Positions 21,151-32,400 of a stretch of 64,000 nt of DNA are shown piece after piece; the first letter of the stretch is position 1, and each line of letters opens with the position of its first letter. The stretch is from Bacteroidales bacterium (GTDB taxonomy: Bacteria > Bacteroidota > Bacteroidia > Bacteroidales > UBA10428), in contig JAFGOZ010000535.1 of the NCBI GenBank assembly GCA_016926235.1, positions 19,434-83,433 of the forward strand, read 5' to 3'. The notes beneath the pieces are model-generated. The model had not been told where the DNA came from, searched no databases, and saw nothing but the letters and a program-made list of their open reading frames with translations. Made by a program: the position numbers and the translations under genes.

Positions 21151-24100
21151 TTACAGGTTCAACTTAATTCCAAGGAAATAGCTTCTGCAAACAGGGATCA
21201 ATCCTGTGTCAATGCCCTGATACAAAACCGCATTATTAGGAGAAACCTCCGGATCGCGTCCTAAATAATTAGTCAATGTCCAAAGATTATTGCCTGAAAC
21301 CCAAATGTTAACCCCCTGTATCATCCTTTTTTTCAAAGGAACCTGATAATTAATCGACAAAGATTTCAACCGTAAATACGAGCCATCTTCAATCCAACGG
21401 TCAGAAAAACGGGAATTTCCCATGGGATCTCCGTACACTGCTTTAGGTTGGTCAGTCACTTGTCCTTCATATCTCCAACGATTTAATACAGCTGTTGTCT
21501 GGTTAATGATATATGGATCACTTCCCCCCGACTCGAGTTCTGATCGTAAGTAATTATATACATCATTACCATATGAAAAAGTAAAGAATGCATCTATAGT
21601 AAAATTCCAAATCATATTTTTATTATTGAAGGAGCCGTAAATATCAGGATTTGGATCACCAATGATTTGTCTGTCATTTTCATCAATAATCCCATCTGCG
21701 ACTTGATCAACGAAATGAATATCTCCGGCACCAAAATAATGCTCGACTCCATATTTATCAATTATTTTTAAATTAGCTGCTTCTGCATCAGCTTCAGTGG
21801 CAAACACCCCACTTGTTTTATAACCGTAGAATACGCTAGCAGGATTTCCAACAGAGGTGAGTATATCCGCATCATAAATAGAAGTTTCAAAATCACCTTC
21901 AGGTAATGATTCAATTTTATTTTTATAATGTCCTATAGAGGTACCCATTTCCCATTTTAGTATGGTAAGGTTCAATATTTTTATATTAGCAGAAATTTCA
22001 TATCCGGTATTCGATAATTCCCCGCCATTATTCCAATAATAACCCGAACCTGCTAAATCCGGTAAAGATTTCAGAGTTAATAAGTCTTTTGTATGGTTAT
22101 TGTATAGATCAGCAGAAAGGGCTAAATGATCATTGAACAGGTTCGCATCAACTCCTATTTCCATTTTTGCCGAAGTCTCCCATTGAATCACATTGTTGCC
22201 AATATTTGCCAGAATTAATCCATTTGCACGGTCTATGAAGTGAACCGAAGTGAAATATGCAGTCCAGGCATAGGGATCGATTGCATCATTTCCTGATAAG
22301 CCATAGCCAGCACGAATTTTTAATCTATCGATAAACGCAGCCCCAGCCATAAACTTCTCGGAAGAAATCAGCCAAGCAGCATTCGCGGATGGAAATATAC
22401 CCCAGCTATGATTGAACATTTGAAAACCTCCAATGGTTTCACTTCCAAAACGGGAAGATCCATCAACAGATACCACTGCATTAAGAATATAACGATTGTC
22501 ATAACTATATTCCAAATTTGCATAATTTGACAGAGACTTTATTTCATTGTTTTCTCCTGTTGCATATTTAAATTCTTCTTCATTTAGTAAGTTTCGCTTT
22601 TCGTCAGATCCGGAATTATGCCCTTCTGCATAATCCGATTCATAATAATCTAAAGTGTAACGAGTCCCTATTACAGCATTCACATGGTGGTTAAACCCAA
22701 ACTGACGCACATATTGAACCCTCGCATCATTAAACAAGCCATTATTTCTCATTTGTTGGCTTTTAAAGGTATTTTGTGAAATCCCATAACCCATAATATA
22801 TTGATCAGCTACACCAATAATTGGACTATAATAAGTCTCTTTAACCTTATAAAGAATATATTCAGCATGGTCACTTAATGACAAAGCGGGTGATATTATA
22901 AATATGGGTTTAATGCCTAAATTTAGTCTATAATGTTTATTCGTATTAAGCGCATTTTTGATTATTGCTGTTGGATTACTCACGTCAAAATCATCACTGT
23001 CTTCCGGATCTGTTGTTAATGTACCAGATGAAGTGTAAGAATACGGATTGAGAAATTCAGATTTTATCATTGCCAGATATGTTGGAGAAGTGTAAAAATT
23101 TACTCCGTCATCCAATAAATTCCGATCAATATTTGTAAAGCCGACATTCAGTCCCATATTAATTTTATCTGATAAGAAGAAGTCTGCGTTGAACCGGGTA
23201 TTAAGTCGTTGCATATCAGTGTTTTTAACAACTCCTGAATTCCCGGTGTATCCCATTGATAAAGCATACAACGCTCGTTCGTCACCACCGTTTACACTTA
23301 TATTATAACTTTGAAACGTTCCCTGCCTGTAAACTTCATCGTCCCAATTAGTTGAATTATGGTATTTTATATAGTGTATGTTCTCGGGATCATCCTGAAG
23401 AAAATACATTGCATCAATCTGTTCTTTGGATACCCCCGTTGTTCCTAACAACTCGGTGGCATAAATTCGAAATTGATCACCGTCCATAACAGGCAGAGAA
23501 CCAGGTTTCTCCATAATACCTCCTACAGCATTTACCACAATTCTGGTTGCCATATCCTTCCCCCTCTTGGTTTTTATAATTACAACCCCATTTCCACCTT
23601 TACTTCCATATAAAGAAGTACCGTCCTTAATAACGGTCACACTTTCGATATCATTCAAATCAATGTCTGCAAGGGTATTACTAATGTAACCATCATGCAG
23701 AGAGGTAAAATCAAAAAGACTATTCCAGATTATACCATCAACTACAAAAAGAGGTTGAGCATTCAGGTTAACCGAGTTCAATCCCCTGATAAATAAAGAG
23801 GAACCTAACCCATTGACTCCAGATCTGGCAATTGCATGTACATCTCCTCCCATCCGGTATTGGAGTACATCATCTACTGAAATAACAACAGGATTTCCTA
23901 GCTTGTTAGTCCAATTAACTGCACTTGTTAACAAAGAAGATCGAACAGGTCCTGTTAACCCTTCCGCTACCGGATAGATATCTTTAAAAGCTTCAGGATA
24001 TAAATCAATCTCTATACTTTGCTTTCCTCTCAGTGAAATTTCGCGAGGATTATAATCATAAGCTTTAACCAGCAAAACCTCAGTAGCAGAAATGACTTCA

Positions 24101-24363
24101 ATTTTAAATACACCATTCGTGTCAGTTGTAGCAGCAGCTATATGGTTAAGGGCGCTAACCTGGGCAGCTGCTATAGGCTCTTTTGTTTTTGCATCGCGAA
24201 CAATACCGGTAACATATCCTAATGTATCAGCTCCCTCGGGACTGTTTTGACCATTAGTAACTGAACATAATAATACCCCAATAATCAATACCGCATAAAG
24301 GTATTTTTGGCGGATAAAAAACCCAATAGTTCTTTTTATTTGTATGTTTCTTTTTATTATCAT
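21151..24363 (-). CDS. SusC/RagA-family TonB-dependent outer-membrane transporter (operon gene 6)
   Basis: Energy-coupled outer-membrane importer of oligosaccharides, partner of the SusD gene downstream. 1070 residues: hydrophobic signal at ~19-38, a carboxypeptidase-D-like domain (~48-125, TGIVRDAKTKEPIAAAQVSA), a plug domain (~155-265) and a barrel to the C-terminus, which ends in Leu-Asn-Leu after a YFLGIKL strand. The plug motif reads SVTVIKDGTSLYGSKGGNGV, a variant of the usual KDASAAAIYGxRAANG block. The barrel region and SusD pairing support transport; the substrate is unknown. Confidence 0.94.
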   Translation of the reverse strand: MIIKRNIQIKRTIGFFIRQKYLYAVLIIGVLLCSVTNGQNSPEGADTLGYVTGIVRDAKTKEPIAAAQVSALNHIAAATTDTNGVFKIEVISATEVLLVKAYDYNPREISLRGKQSIEIDLYPEAFKDIYPVAEGLTGPVRSSLLTSAVNWTNKLGNPVVISVDDVLQYRMGGDVHAIARSGVNGLGSSLFIRGLNSVNLNAQPLFVVDGIIWNSLFDFTSLHDGYISNTLADIDLNDIESVTVIKDGTSLYGSKGGNGVVIIKTKRGKDMATRIVVNAVGGIMEKPGSLPVMDGDQFRIYATELLGTTGVSKEQIDAMYFLQDDPENIHYIKYHNSTNWDDEVYRQGTFQSYNISVNGGDERALYALSMGYTGNSGVVKNTDMQRLNTRFNADFFLSDKINMGLNVGFTNIDRNLLDDGVNFYTSPTYLAMIKSEFLNPYSYTSSGTLTTDPEDSDDFDVSNPTAIIKNALNTNKHYRLNLGIKPIFIISPALSLSDHAEYILYKVKETYYSPIIGVADQYIMGYGISQNTFKSQQMRNNGLFNDARVQYVRQFGFNHHVNAVIGTRYTLDYYESDYAEGHNSGSDEKRNLLNEEEFKYATGENNEIKSLSNYANLEYSYDNRYILNAVVSVDGSSRFGSETIGGFQMFNHSWGIFPSANAAWLISSEKFMAGAAFIDRLKIRAGYGLSGNDAIDPYAWTAYFTSVHFIDRANGLILANIGNNVIQWETSAKMEIGVDANLFNDHLALSADLYNNHTKDLLTLKSLPDLAGSGYYWNNGGELSNTGYEISANIKILNLTILKWEMGTSIGHYKNKIESLPEGDFETSIYDADILTSVGNPASVFYGYKTSGVFATEADAEAANLKIIDKYGVEHYFGAGDIHFVDQVADGIIDENDRQIIGDPNPDIYGSFNNKNMIWNFTIDAFFTFSYGNDVYNYLRSELESGGSDPYIINQTTAVLNRWRYEGQVTDQPKAVYGDPMGNSRFSDRWIEDGSYLRLKSLSINYQVPLKKRMIQGVNIWVSGNNLWTLTNYLGRDPEVSPNNAVLYQGIDTGLIPVCRSYFLGIKLNL

Positions 24364-24383
24364 TTTATGTAATTTTTTATGCC

Positions 24384-25913
24384 CTACTCTAAAACAGGTT
24401 CAAAAATAATACAGTCAATACGCATTGTTCTTGTAAATGTGCCCTCTTCTTCTACATCATTTATAACTTCCAGTTTTACTAATACCTGATCGTATTCTTC
24501 ATCAATTATATTCGCATACTCAAAATCAAACTGCGTAACAAACATTTTTGTCATTCCAACTGAATTTGTAATGCTATTTTCAGGTATGAATTCTTTGTGA
24601 AATACGCTTCCACTTTTTCTACGGATATAAGTAAGCATAAATTTTGCCTTCGTTGGGTTTAAATTTAAAGGATCAAGAATTGAAGCAGGGACAAATACAC
24701 AGTAAATATTATACTTAGCTGAAAGTGTATTGGGTATGGAAAACTCTACGCTGGGTTTGGATATGGTTGATGACGGTTCAACAAGAATGTACTTATTTTT
24801 TGAAACATCAAGACCTGATCCATAACTGGTTCTAAGGTAAATATTACTGCTTGCATTGTCCCTGCCTTCTGTTTCCTCTGCTTCCACCTTAATTTTTTTA
24901 AACCAGGAAGATGTATCAGCATAAGGCATTTTACTAGTGACGTATGCTAGTCCGTTACTAAGTGTAACAGGTTCGGTATTGAAAAGATTTCCCGGATCAT
25001 AAAAAACACTACCGGTGGTTGAAACCAGTAAATCCAGAACTTCTGGTTGTGTAACTTGCCCCAGGAAAAGCATATCCTTTACAATGGTAAAGCGGGTTAG
25101 TTCACGTTTTCGTTGAGGACCTCCAAAACTGTCCGGGATATTATAATATTTCCCAATCCTTTCATATGCTTCGTTCCATGCCGTATTATTCGGCATTATT
25201 GCTGTATAGATGCTGTCTTCTGTATCAATAGCTCCTATTTTCTTTAAAACCAGGTTTGTGTAAATAAACACGGAATCATAAATACCTGCTCCGTTTGAAT
25301 CAATGCCTATTTCTGTACTGTTTTCCGGATCAAACAGATTTTGGCTTTGACTGTAAAGATAGGACCGCAATGAATCAAGACCTGTTGTACGCCCAATATA
25401 CTCCCATAAATTGTTCATATAGGGAGTATATCCGTCAATAACATGTATTAGTCCATTTATAGCTGGCAAATTGGCATCAATAATCAGGTTTCCCCCAAAT
25501 TTGAAACCTGAACCATCTCTGGAAAAACTCACGTATTTACCATTTAGCATGCGAACTGACTGATCATATACACCGGAGGTTGTAAACCGGCTTCTAGTAA
25601 TATGGTTTTCTATAATTTCCTGAACCAATCTAAGATCAGTGGTATCAATATTACTGAGCGCATCATTTACCGGCGCCCAAACGGTATAGGTTTGTGATGC
25701 GTCAAGAATCTTATCATACCCTGTTTTCTTAAGCATTTGTGAAAAAATACTTAAATCTGAATACTCCTGGATTATCTCATTCAATGTTTTGTCGGGCAAA
25801 TTAAAAGAATCCACATCATAATGTTCATCCAGTTTTTCGGTACAGGCTGTTACAATCAGAATGCTTATTATTACCACAAAGGGCAGAATAGGTTTAAGAT
25901 ATATTTGTTTCAT
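24384..25913 (-). CDS. FAS1 (fasciclin) domain lipoprotein with C-terminal beta-sandwich (operon gene 5)
   Basis: 509 residues. Lipobox VTAC with Cys24 as the acylation site. Two FAS1-like units are seen at ~40-162 (YTVWAPVNDALSNID, ending INGLIHVIDGY) and ~167-335 (YTAIMPNNTAWNEAYERIGK). The last ~170 residues (KKIKVEAEETEG onward, with YILVEPSSTISKPSVEFSIP and a final MRIDCIIFEPV) look like a beta-sandwich of galactose-binding type, suggesting glycan binding; this is inferred from pattern only. FAS1 domains mediate adhesion or protein contacts in many organisms. Close packing with SusC/D (20 bases to the next gene) suggests a surface glycan-binding role replacing SusE/F-like proteins. Confidence 0.85.
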   Translation of the reverse strand: MKQIYLKPILPFVVIISILIVTACTEKLDEHYDVDSFNLPDKTLNEIIQEYSDLSIFSQMLKKTGYDKILDASQTYTVWAPVNDALSNIDTTDLRLVQEIIENHITRSRFTTSGVYDQSVRMLNGKYVSFSRDGSGFKFGGNLIIDANLPAINGLIHVIDGYTPYMNNLWEYIGRTTGLDSLRSYLYSQSQNLFDPENSTEIGIDSNGAGIYDSVFIYTNLVLKKIGAIDTEDSIYTAIMPNNTAWNEAYERIGKYYNIPDSFGGPQRKRELTRFTIVKDMLFLGQVTQPEVLDLLVSTTGSVFYDPGNLFNTEPVTLSNGLAYVTSKMPYADTSSWFKKIKVEAEETEGRDNASSNIYLRTSYGSGLDVSKNKYILVEPSSTISKPSVEFSIPNTLSAKYNIYCVFVPASILDPLNLNPTKAKFMLTYIRRKSGSVFHKEFIPENSITNSVGMTKMFVTQFDFEYANIIDEEYDQVLVKLEVINDVEEEGTFTRTMRIDCIIFEPVLE

Positions 25914-25934
25914 ATAAAACTACTTTATCATTCT

Positions 25935-27899
25935 TTAATAAATATCTTCATATTCAAGGACTTCGGTAGGAACAAATTCGAGATAGTCAAACATGAACTG
26001 ACCAGAACGAACTGCCTTTACTTTAAATGTGTGTGTACTTGCTTCATCAAAAGTATATATGCCTAAAATCCGGCGAATAGCATCCTTACTATACCGGGCA
26101 ATACCATTATACCATATTTCATCGATAACCTGGAAGCAAGCTGGCGCTTTCATGTAACCACGGTTGCGCATCATTTTATCATTCTCAAATCCATCCGGAT
26201 CAGTGGGATCGGTGCCAGGCTGAACATAGCCGATATCCGGATCGTCTGCCTTTATGCGCAAATCCAATGGAATACCTGTTGGCTGACCATCCCAGTATAA
26301 TTGTGCAGCGCCCCTGAAAATGGTGGGCTGGTAGCCAAAGCGGACTTCATAGGTTCCTGCCGGAACAGGAGGCGTAATAATCTCGAAATCATACAGCGCT
26401 TGTTGAAGAAATACCTCATCTCCCTGATAATCCTGGAACCGGTCGTCTGCATTAATATACCCGAATTTAGTAGTAGTACCTGTTGTCAGCCTTTCGATAT
26501 AACCTTTTGGGAAGTGCCACTCTTCTGATTGTACGGTGGGAGACACATGACCTACCCTTATGTTATTATTGGTCAGTTCCGGGAAAAAACTGGCTGCATC
26601 CATCCGTAACCGCTTACTTGACAACATTCTTTCAACATCAGCACTGTAGGCCAGAATTCCATCAATCTCGTGATAAGCACCATTTACAGCATCATTATCG
26701 AAATCATCTGTTAATCGAATTGCTTCCTCCGTTTCGGGTATCATGTTAAACACGTTATATTCATTTGTTGTTCGAAGTGTACGAACCTCCAATAAAGTGT
26801 TCGGACACATTGTTTCAATGTATTCAAACATATCTACTATTTTTACGGAGTGAGTTTGTCCCTTGGTATCATAATATTGTCCTGTGTTGTCATATTTTTC
26901 AATGAAAAGTTTGCTTGATAACTTTTTATTGATCAGGTGGTACGCAATAAACCGGTTTAGGCTGTTTTTTCTGTCTTTAATATCAGTAATAGAAGCATCC
27001 TGGGGATATACCTTATCATAAACCTGCCTTGCATAAGCTTTCATGTCCTCCAAATTGTTTATGCCATTCTCTGCATAAGTAGTATTACTTTCGATTAACG
27101 CTGTAAAACCATATTTACGTTCTTTCGGAACACGTATTATACAACTATTAAAAATATCTCCATCTTCTTCCATTAAACTTCCCGGATCATAATCTTTATC
27201 TTTGATAAGTCCAAGTTCTTCGTATAAACCGGTAGCTATTAGTGCTTCAAAAAAGAGAGAAAATTTACTTTCACTTGCTATTGCCTCAACAAGTGTATTC
27301 TCAGTTGGTGAAAGTACTCCATTTAAAGTATGTATAACCCCGTTATGCACCTCAATATCCCTCGATACTATTTTAGATGTTGTATTTACCCTGTATATCA
27401 GATCGTCATCAACCGTTTCAAGGTTAATTTTTACAAATCGACCGCTCATAGTCAGATAGGGAAGAAACCCATCAACAAACAGATCTGAAGTTACTTCAAC
27501 GTCTTTTATTATATGATCATAAAGTATTTTCTTAAGTGAATCTATCTCAAACTGATCCAGTGATTCTTTACCTCTAGACAAGTAAAAATTATGCATGGCA
27601 TCATTATCCGGTAAAAAACAGGTATAATTTCCATATGCTTTTAATAATCCCATTACTCCAGTCATTTCAAGCATTTCACCAAATTCTGAAAAGGATTCGG
27701 GACGATTGGTAATATAATCCCCCACAGTCTCTCCCGTAAAAGTGTAATAAGCATCTTTTTCAATTTCATCACTGTCACATGATTGTAATATGAATATTAT
27801 AGCTACAAGTAAAAAAGAGTATGTACTTATTAATCTTATTCTACTTTGATTAATTTTTGAATTGAAAAATCCCGATAATAAAATAATGTTCTTATTCAT
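25935..27899 (-). CDS. FAS1 (fasciclin) domain lipoprotein with C-terminal beta-sandwich (operon gene 4)
   Basis: I use the ATG at 27899 (MNKNIILLSGFFNSKINQ, 654 residues); the longer form from 27953 would overlap the upstream SusD gene by 38 bases. A lipobox ending at Cys41 (FILQSC) indicates an outer-membrane lipoprotein. The first FAS1 unit (~60-200) shows YTCFLPDNDAMHNFYLSRGK and HNGVIHTLNGVLSP; a second, more divergent one extends to ~440 (YHEIDGILAYSADVERML). The C-terminal ~200 residues include VPAGTYEVRFGYQPTIFRGA and end FMFDYLEFVPTEVLEYEDIY, a jelly-roll-like pattern found in carbohydrate-binding regions. Seventeen bases separate the start from the SusD stop. Confidence 0.85.
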   Translation of the reverse strand: MNKNIILLSGFFNSKINQSRIRLISTYSFLLVAIIFILQSCDSDEIEKDAYYTFTGETVGDYITNRPESFSEFGEMLEMTGVMGLLKAYGNYTCFLPDNDAMHNFYLSRGKESLDQFEIDSLKKILYDHIIKDVEVTSDLFVDGFLPYLTMSGRFVKINLETVDDDLIYRVNTTSKIVSRDIEVHNGVIHTLNGVLSPTENTLVEAIASESKFSLFFEALIATGLYEELGLIKDKDYDPGSLMEEDGDIFNSCIIRVPKERKYGFTALIESNTTYAENGINNLEDMKAYARQVYDKVYPQDASITDIKDRKNSLNRFIAYHLINKKLSSKLFIEKYDNTGQYYDTKGQTHSVKIVDMFEYIETMCPNTLLEVRTLRTTNEYNVFNMIPETEEAIRLTDDFDNDAVNGAYHEIDGILAYSADVERMLSSKRLRMDAASFFPELTNNNIRVGHVSPTVQSEEWHFPKGYIERLTTGTTTKFGYINADDRFQDYQGDEVFLQQALYDFEIITPPVPAGTYEVRFGYQPTIFRGAAQLYWDGQPTGIPLDLRIKADDPDIGYVQPGTDPTDPDGFENDKMMRNRGYMKAPACFQVIDEIWYNGIARYSKDAIRRILGIYTFDEASTHTFKVKAVRSGQFMFDYLEFVPTEVLEYEDIY

Positions 27900-27915
27900 G
27901 ACTAAATTTTTACAA

Positions 27916-29475
27916 TTATTTTGATCTCTCTGATTCAAGTTGATAAAACTCATTTTGAACTAAAGCTGAATTAGCTTTTAACTCATCGGCATGGATGGGA
28001 AAATATAGTGCATCCATTACCGACATTTTAGATGATTGTACACCGGCAGCACCGGCAAACTTTTTTGTTACATAGTTTAATAATGGGGCTGGGGAATCAG
28101 CTCTGCGTGCCAACCGCATTAAATCGAACCAACGTTTACCCTCAAACATCAATTCACGTTGCCGTTCTCTCAATAATAGTTTTTCCAGATTAAGCTTCGA
28201 ATTATATGTCTCGAGTTTTAAATTATCTATTAATTCAGGATTTGACCGCATATACGTTAAATTGATTAATCGCATTACTTCCGGGAAATCTCTTTCGAGC
28301 TGAATAAGCGCCTCAGCTTTCATTAATATTATGTCAGACAAACGATAAACAATCCAATTAGCGGTTGTATTTCTATAATAATATGTATTTGAACCATTTG
28401 TATTTTCATGTCTTTCAATCCCGGCATATTTAAACACAAAATACTTGTCGCTGCCATTAGGATGAAACAGGAAATCTTTTTCGCGAATATCCTCTTCACT
28501 TTCCAGACCAGAAGCTGTTTGATAATTATACGGACTAGCATCTCCGAATATTAAAACACCAGGGAAACTCCATTGACCATAAAAATCATCCGAACTGCCA
28601 TAAAATTCTTTAACTGCATCGTTGAACATATTATCATCGTCAAATTGCAATTCAAAGATACTTTCAGTAGAATTGCCATAATAAAATACTTCTTTTAATA
28701 CATTTTCGTCATCTACTAATTCTAATTTCTGTTTTGTATCGTTTAGCACCTCATCGCACATTTGTACACATTTTTCATAATCCTCCTGCCAAAGGTAGAT
28801 ATCAGCCAATAATGCTCTTATAGCATTCGTTGTTATTCTGCCTTTATCATATTCATCTATATCAAATTTGTCGCGAGAATATTGCAAAGCCAATGTTAAA
28901 TCATTTACAAGATTATCAAGCACAAATTCCTCTGTTGATTTGGGGATATTATACTCCTGAGTATCATCAATGCTTGGTTCATCAATCCACGGTACTTCTT
29001 TAAAAGCCCTTACCAGGTAAAAATAGGTCAAAGCCCTGATTGTTAATACTTCTGTCTCAAGTGCATGTAGTTTTGCCTCGGTGAAATTCGGATCTGACTC
29101 AACTACTCCGGGAGCATAATACAAAAAATTATTACAATAGTTAATAACGGTATAAAATGCACCCCAGTGACAATAGCTATTTGAAGGAGAAATATCCACG
29201 TTCAGAATTTTATTCAACTCTTCAGGAATATCACTGCCATATGTAACATTATCAGAACGAAGTTCTCCCCAAACCATCATCCGTCTCATAACATTTGCTT
29301 CGGTTAGTGACCGGTAGCAAGAAGCAAGAACCTGTGTTACCTGGCTTTCGTTCTGCCAGTAATCATCCAGTACAGTTTCACCTTCAGGCCTGATATCTAA
29401 CCAATCCGTACAACCTGTAGCTATAAACAAAATGCCGGTTATTGTTAATATTGATATTATTTTTTTCATTTGCAT
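27916..29475 (-). CDS. SusD/RagB-family outer-membrane lipoprotein (operon gene 3)
   Basis: 519 residues with lipobox ATGC (Cys22). Typical SusD features: WLDIRPEGETVLDDYWQNES after the signal, SCYRSLTEANVMRRMMVWGE with ELRSDN, helical repeats, and RERQRELMFEGKRWFDLMRL near the end. It is 7 bases downstream of its SusC partner, which fixes the pair. A second ATG two codons on (29469) would give the more usual MKKII start; the difference is trivial. It presumably closes the SusC pore and selects the glycan. Confidence 0.95.
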   Translation of the reverse strand: MQMKKIISILTITGILFIATGCTDWLDIRPEGETVLDDYWQNESQVTQVLASCYRSLTEANVMRRMMVWGELRSDNVTYGSDIPEELNKILNVDISPSNSYCHWGAFYTVINYCNNFLYYAPGVVESDPNFTEAKLHALETEVLTIRALTYFYLVRAFKEVPWIDEPSIDDTQEYNIPKSTEEFVLDNLVNDLTLALQYSRDKFDIDEYDKGRITTNAIRALLADIYLWQEDYEKCVQMCDEVLNDTKQKLELVDDENVLKEVFYYGNSTESIFELQFDDDNMFNDAVKEFYGSSDDFYGQWSFPGVLIFGDASPYNYQTASGLESEEDIREKDFLFHPNGSDKYFVFKYAGIERHENTNGSNTYYYRNTTANWIVYRLSDIILMKAEALIQLERDFPEVMRLINLTYMRSNPELIDNLKLETYNSKLNLEKLLLRERQRELMFEGKRWFDLMRLARRADSPAPLLNYVTKKFAGAAGVQSSKMSVMDALYFPIHADELKANSALVQNEFYQLESERSK

Positions 29476-29482
29476 CCTTTTA

Positions 29483-32400
29483 TTAGAAAGTAATAGAAAT
29501 TCCTAATGTACAATCTTTTGAACGAGGTGTACTTGAATAGTCCATACTCAAACCACGTCTGTCATACCCTATTTCCGGATCCACCCCTGTATACCTGGTC
29601 CACACGTACAAATTGTTTATTGTAAGATAAAAATTTAATTGTTGCAGGCTCAATTTGGCCAGTTTTTCTTTTGGCAGAGAATAGTTAAAAGTCAGGTATT
29701 TAAAACGCAAAAAGGAACCGTCTTCAACATACCGGTCGCTTCCAAGCCAATTGTAACCATAATTATACAAAGCGCGCGGCATATCGGTTACATCCCCATC
29801 TTTGCGCCATCGCCAGTTCACCGATTTACTCTGGTTGTTCAGGGTATACATATTTTCAGCATACATACGTGCTGCATTCACTACTTTATTACCATACCTG
29901 AAATTAAAGAAAACCGTACATCCAAACCCTTTATACCTGATGATTGAACCAAATCCTCCATTAACCTTAGGATTAGCATTTCCTAAATAAACAATATCCA
30001 GCTCATCAATGTTGCCATCATGATTAATATCTTCATAGATAGCATCTCCCCCCTGGTATTGATATTCATTACTTTTATCATACGCGAAATACATCGGTAA
30101 GGGATTGCCATCTTCATCTGTAAATACATTCCCATTTTCATCCCTTGCAACCGGGGCATTCTCGTGAATCCCCGGAATATACTCATTATATTGATATACA
30201 CCTTTATACTTAAAGCCGTAAATAGAACCGAATGAATTCCCCTCCTGAATATATGTAAGATAATTGCCGTTTGTATAATCAAAATCGGCGTTGTAGCTTG
30301 CAAGAACATCATCTCTTAAGTCAACAATAGTATTCAAATAATTGGATAAGTTGAAATTAAAATCCATTGTGAAATCACTGACTTTTATAATATTATTTGT
30401 ATAAAAGTTTACTTCCCAGCCATTATTGTCCATAATTCCTACATTTTGTACCGATACACTACCATATCCTGATGAGCTGGGAATACTAAGATCCTCAAAT
30501 AAAAGATCTTCCGTACGTTTATTGTAGAAGTTGACATCCATCATAATACGATCATTGAAAAAACCCAAATCAATTCCATAGTTTAAAGAGGTAGTTGTCT
30601 CCCATTTCAAATTGGAGAGGCGAAGTGTAGTAGGCCGGGTGGCCGGAATATCGATATAACTACCGTAAGGAGCATACCGGCTAAAGTGCAGGTATTCATC
30701 CCTTGGCTGATTGCCGCTGATCCCCCAGCTAGGACGAATAGCCAGCATACTTAACCAGTTACGTGTAAATTGCATAAAGGGCTCATCAGAAATTATCCAT
30801 TTGAATGATAGTCCGGGAAAGTTACCATATTTATTATCATTGCCGAATTTTGTACTTCCATCCCTGCGAAAAGTAAATCCCATAAAATACCGTCCCTTGT
30901 AACCATAATGCCCTCTTGCAAGAAAAGCATTTGACCGGTAAGCAAACCGGCTGGATGAAATGCCACTTAAGTAACCTTCTGATGATGCATCAACGATTTC
31001 ACCGGAAGGAAGGTTAGTAGTCTCAATCCCCATGCTGGAACTATTTCCGGTACGGATTTGAAATGAACCATACAGCATCAGATCGTGATCAATATTGCTA
31101 AACTTAGGAATCCAGGTAATGTTATTGTCAGCCATTACGGTCATACTTTCAGAATCCCAGCTGTTTGCTCTGTTTACGTAGGATTCATTCCATAAGGCAT
31201 TTGAAACTTCACCTGGTAAAAACTTTGACACTTTATCGTTATTAACATCAAATGAAACATACGAACTATAGCGCAATATCTGAACTTCCGGATCAAGCAT
31301 ATCATATTGCAGCCGGAAGGTGGGCAGTATCCTGTAGTTTTTTAAATTATCTTTTGCCAGCAATGCCAGGGCCACAGGATTCCTTAAATCACGCTGGTCA
31401 CTGTGAAGCTCAGATGACCGGGGAATGTTATAATATGCATCGGTGTTATTTCCATCCAGGTCTTGCTGATAAACACTTACATTGGGCATTTTACGGTAGG
31501 CTATTGTAAGAATGCTTAATTCATCAGGTTTATTCCTGTCATTATCTTTTTCAGCTCTCCAGTTCCTGTCGTTGTCTGTATAGGTATACGAAAGTTCCGT
31601 AATAAATTTTATCCGGTCTGATACTGAATAATCCAGAACAGCACGGGAAGATATCCTGTCTAATTGCTGTCCGATAACCGTTCCTGTTTGTGTCAGGTAT
31701 CCCCCTGAAACCCTGAACATTGCCCTTTCTCCTCCTCCTGAAACTGTAAGGTAATGATCATGTTTAATACCTACCTGGGTAACTTCTTTCACCCAGTCTG
31801 TGTTATTGTTGAAGTTTTCATACTCTGACCAGCTCTTATCATATAAAAACTCCCGAACGTTGGCTGCATATTCATTTTGCTCAGGGTTAAAGTAAGCCTG
31901 TTTTATCATCATTGTATAATCATCGCCATTTAACATGTTCATTCCTTTTGGTTGTAAAGCCCCGGTTAACCGGTAAGTATATTGTACCCGGGTCTTCCCC
32001 ATTGCACCTTTTTTAGTTTTAATCATTAATACACCGTTAGCTCCTTTTGATCCCCATACTGCAGTGGCAGCGGCATCTTTTAAAACTGTAATCTCTTCAA
32101 TATCATCCGGATTAATACTTAGCATGTTGGCATATTGCTCCTGGTTTGCACTGGCAAAATCAAATGTAGGATCAATTTCTACTTCATAAGGTACATTATT
32201 CACTACAATCAAAGGCTGACTATTTGCATTAATGGAAGTTGCCCCCCTGATCCTCATGGTTGTACCGGCACCCGGGTCTCCTGAATTAGCTACAATATCG
32301 AAACCTGCAATCCGTCCCTGGATAGCATCATCAATAGAAGTCACCTGTATTCCCTCAAGTGTTCTGGTATCAAGGGTTTGAACTGCTGTCGAAATTTCCC

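Noticed and set aside
27900..27953. Longer N-terminus for the FAS1 protein of operon gene 4
   Set aside because: It overlaps the SusD gene by 38 bases, and the signal peptide lies downstream of the internal ATG at 27899.
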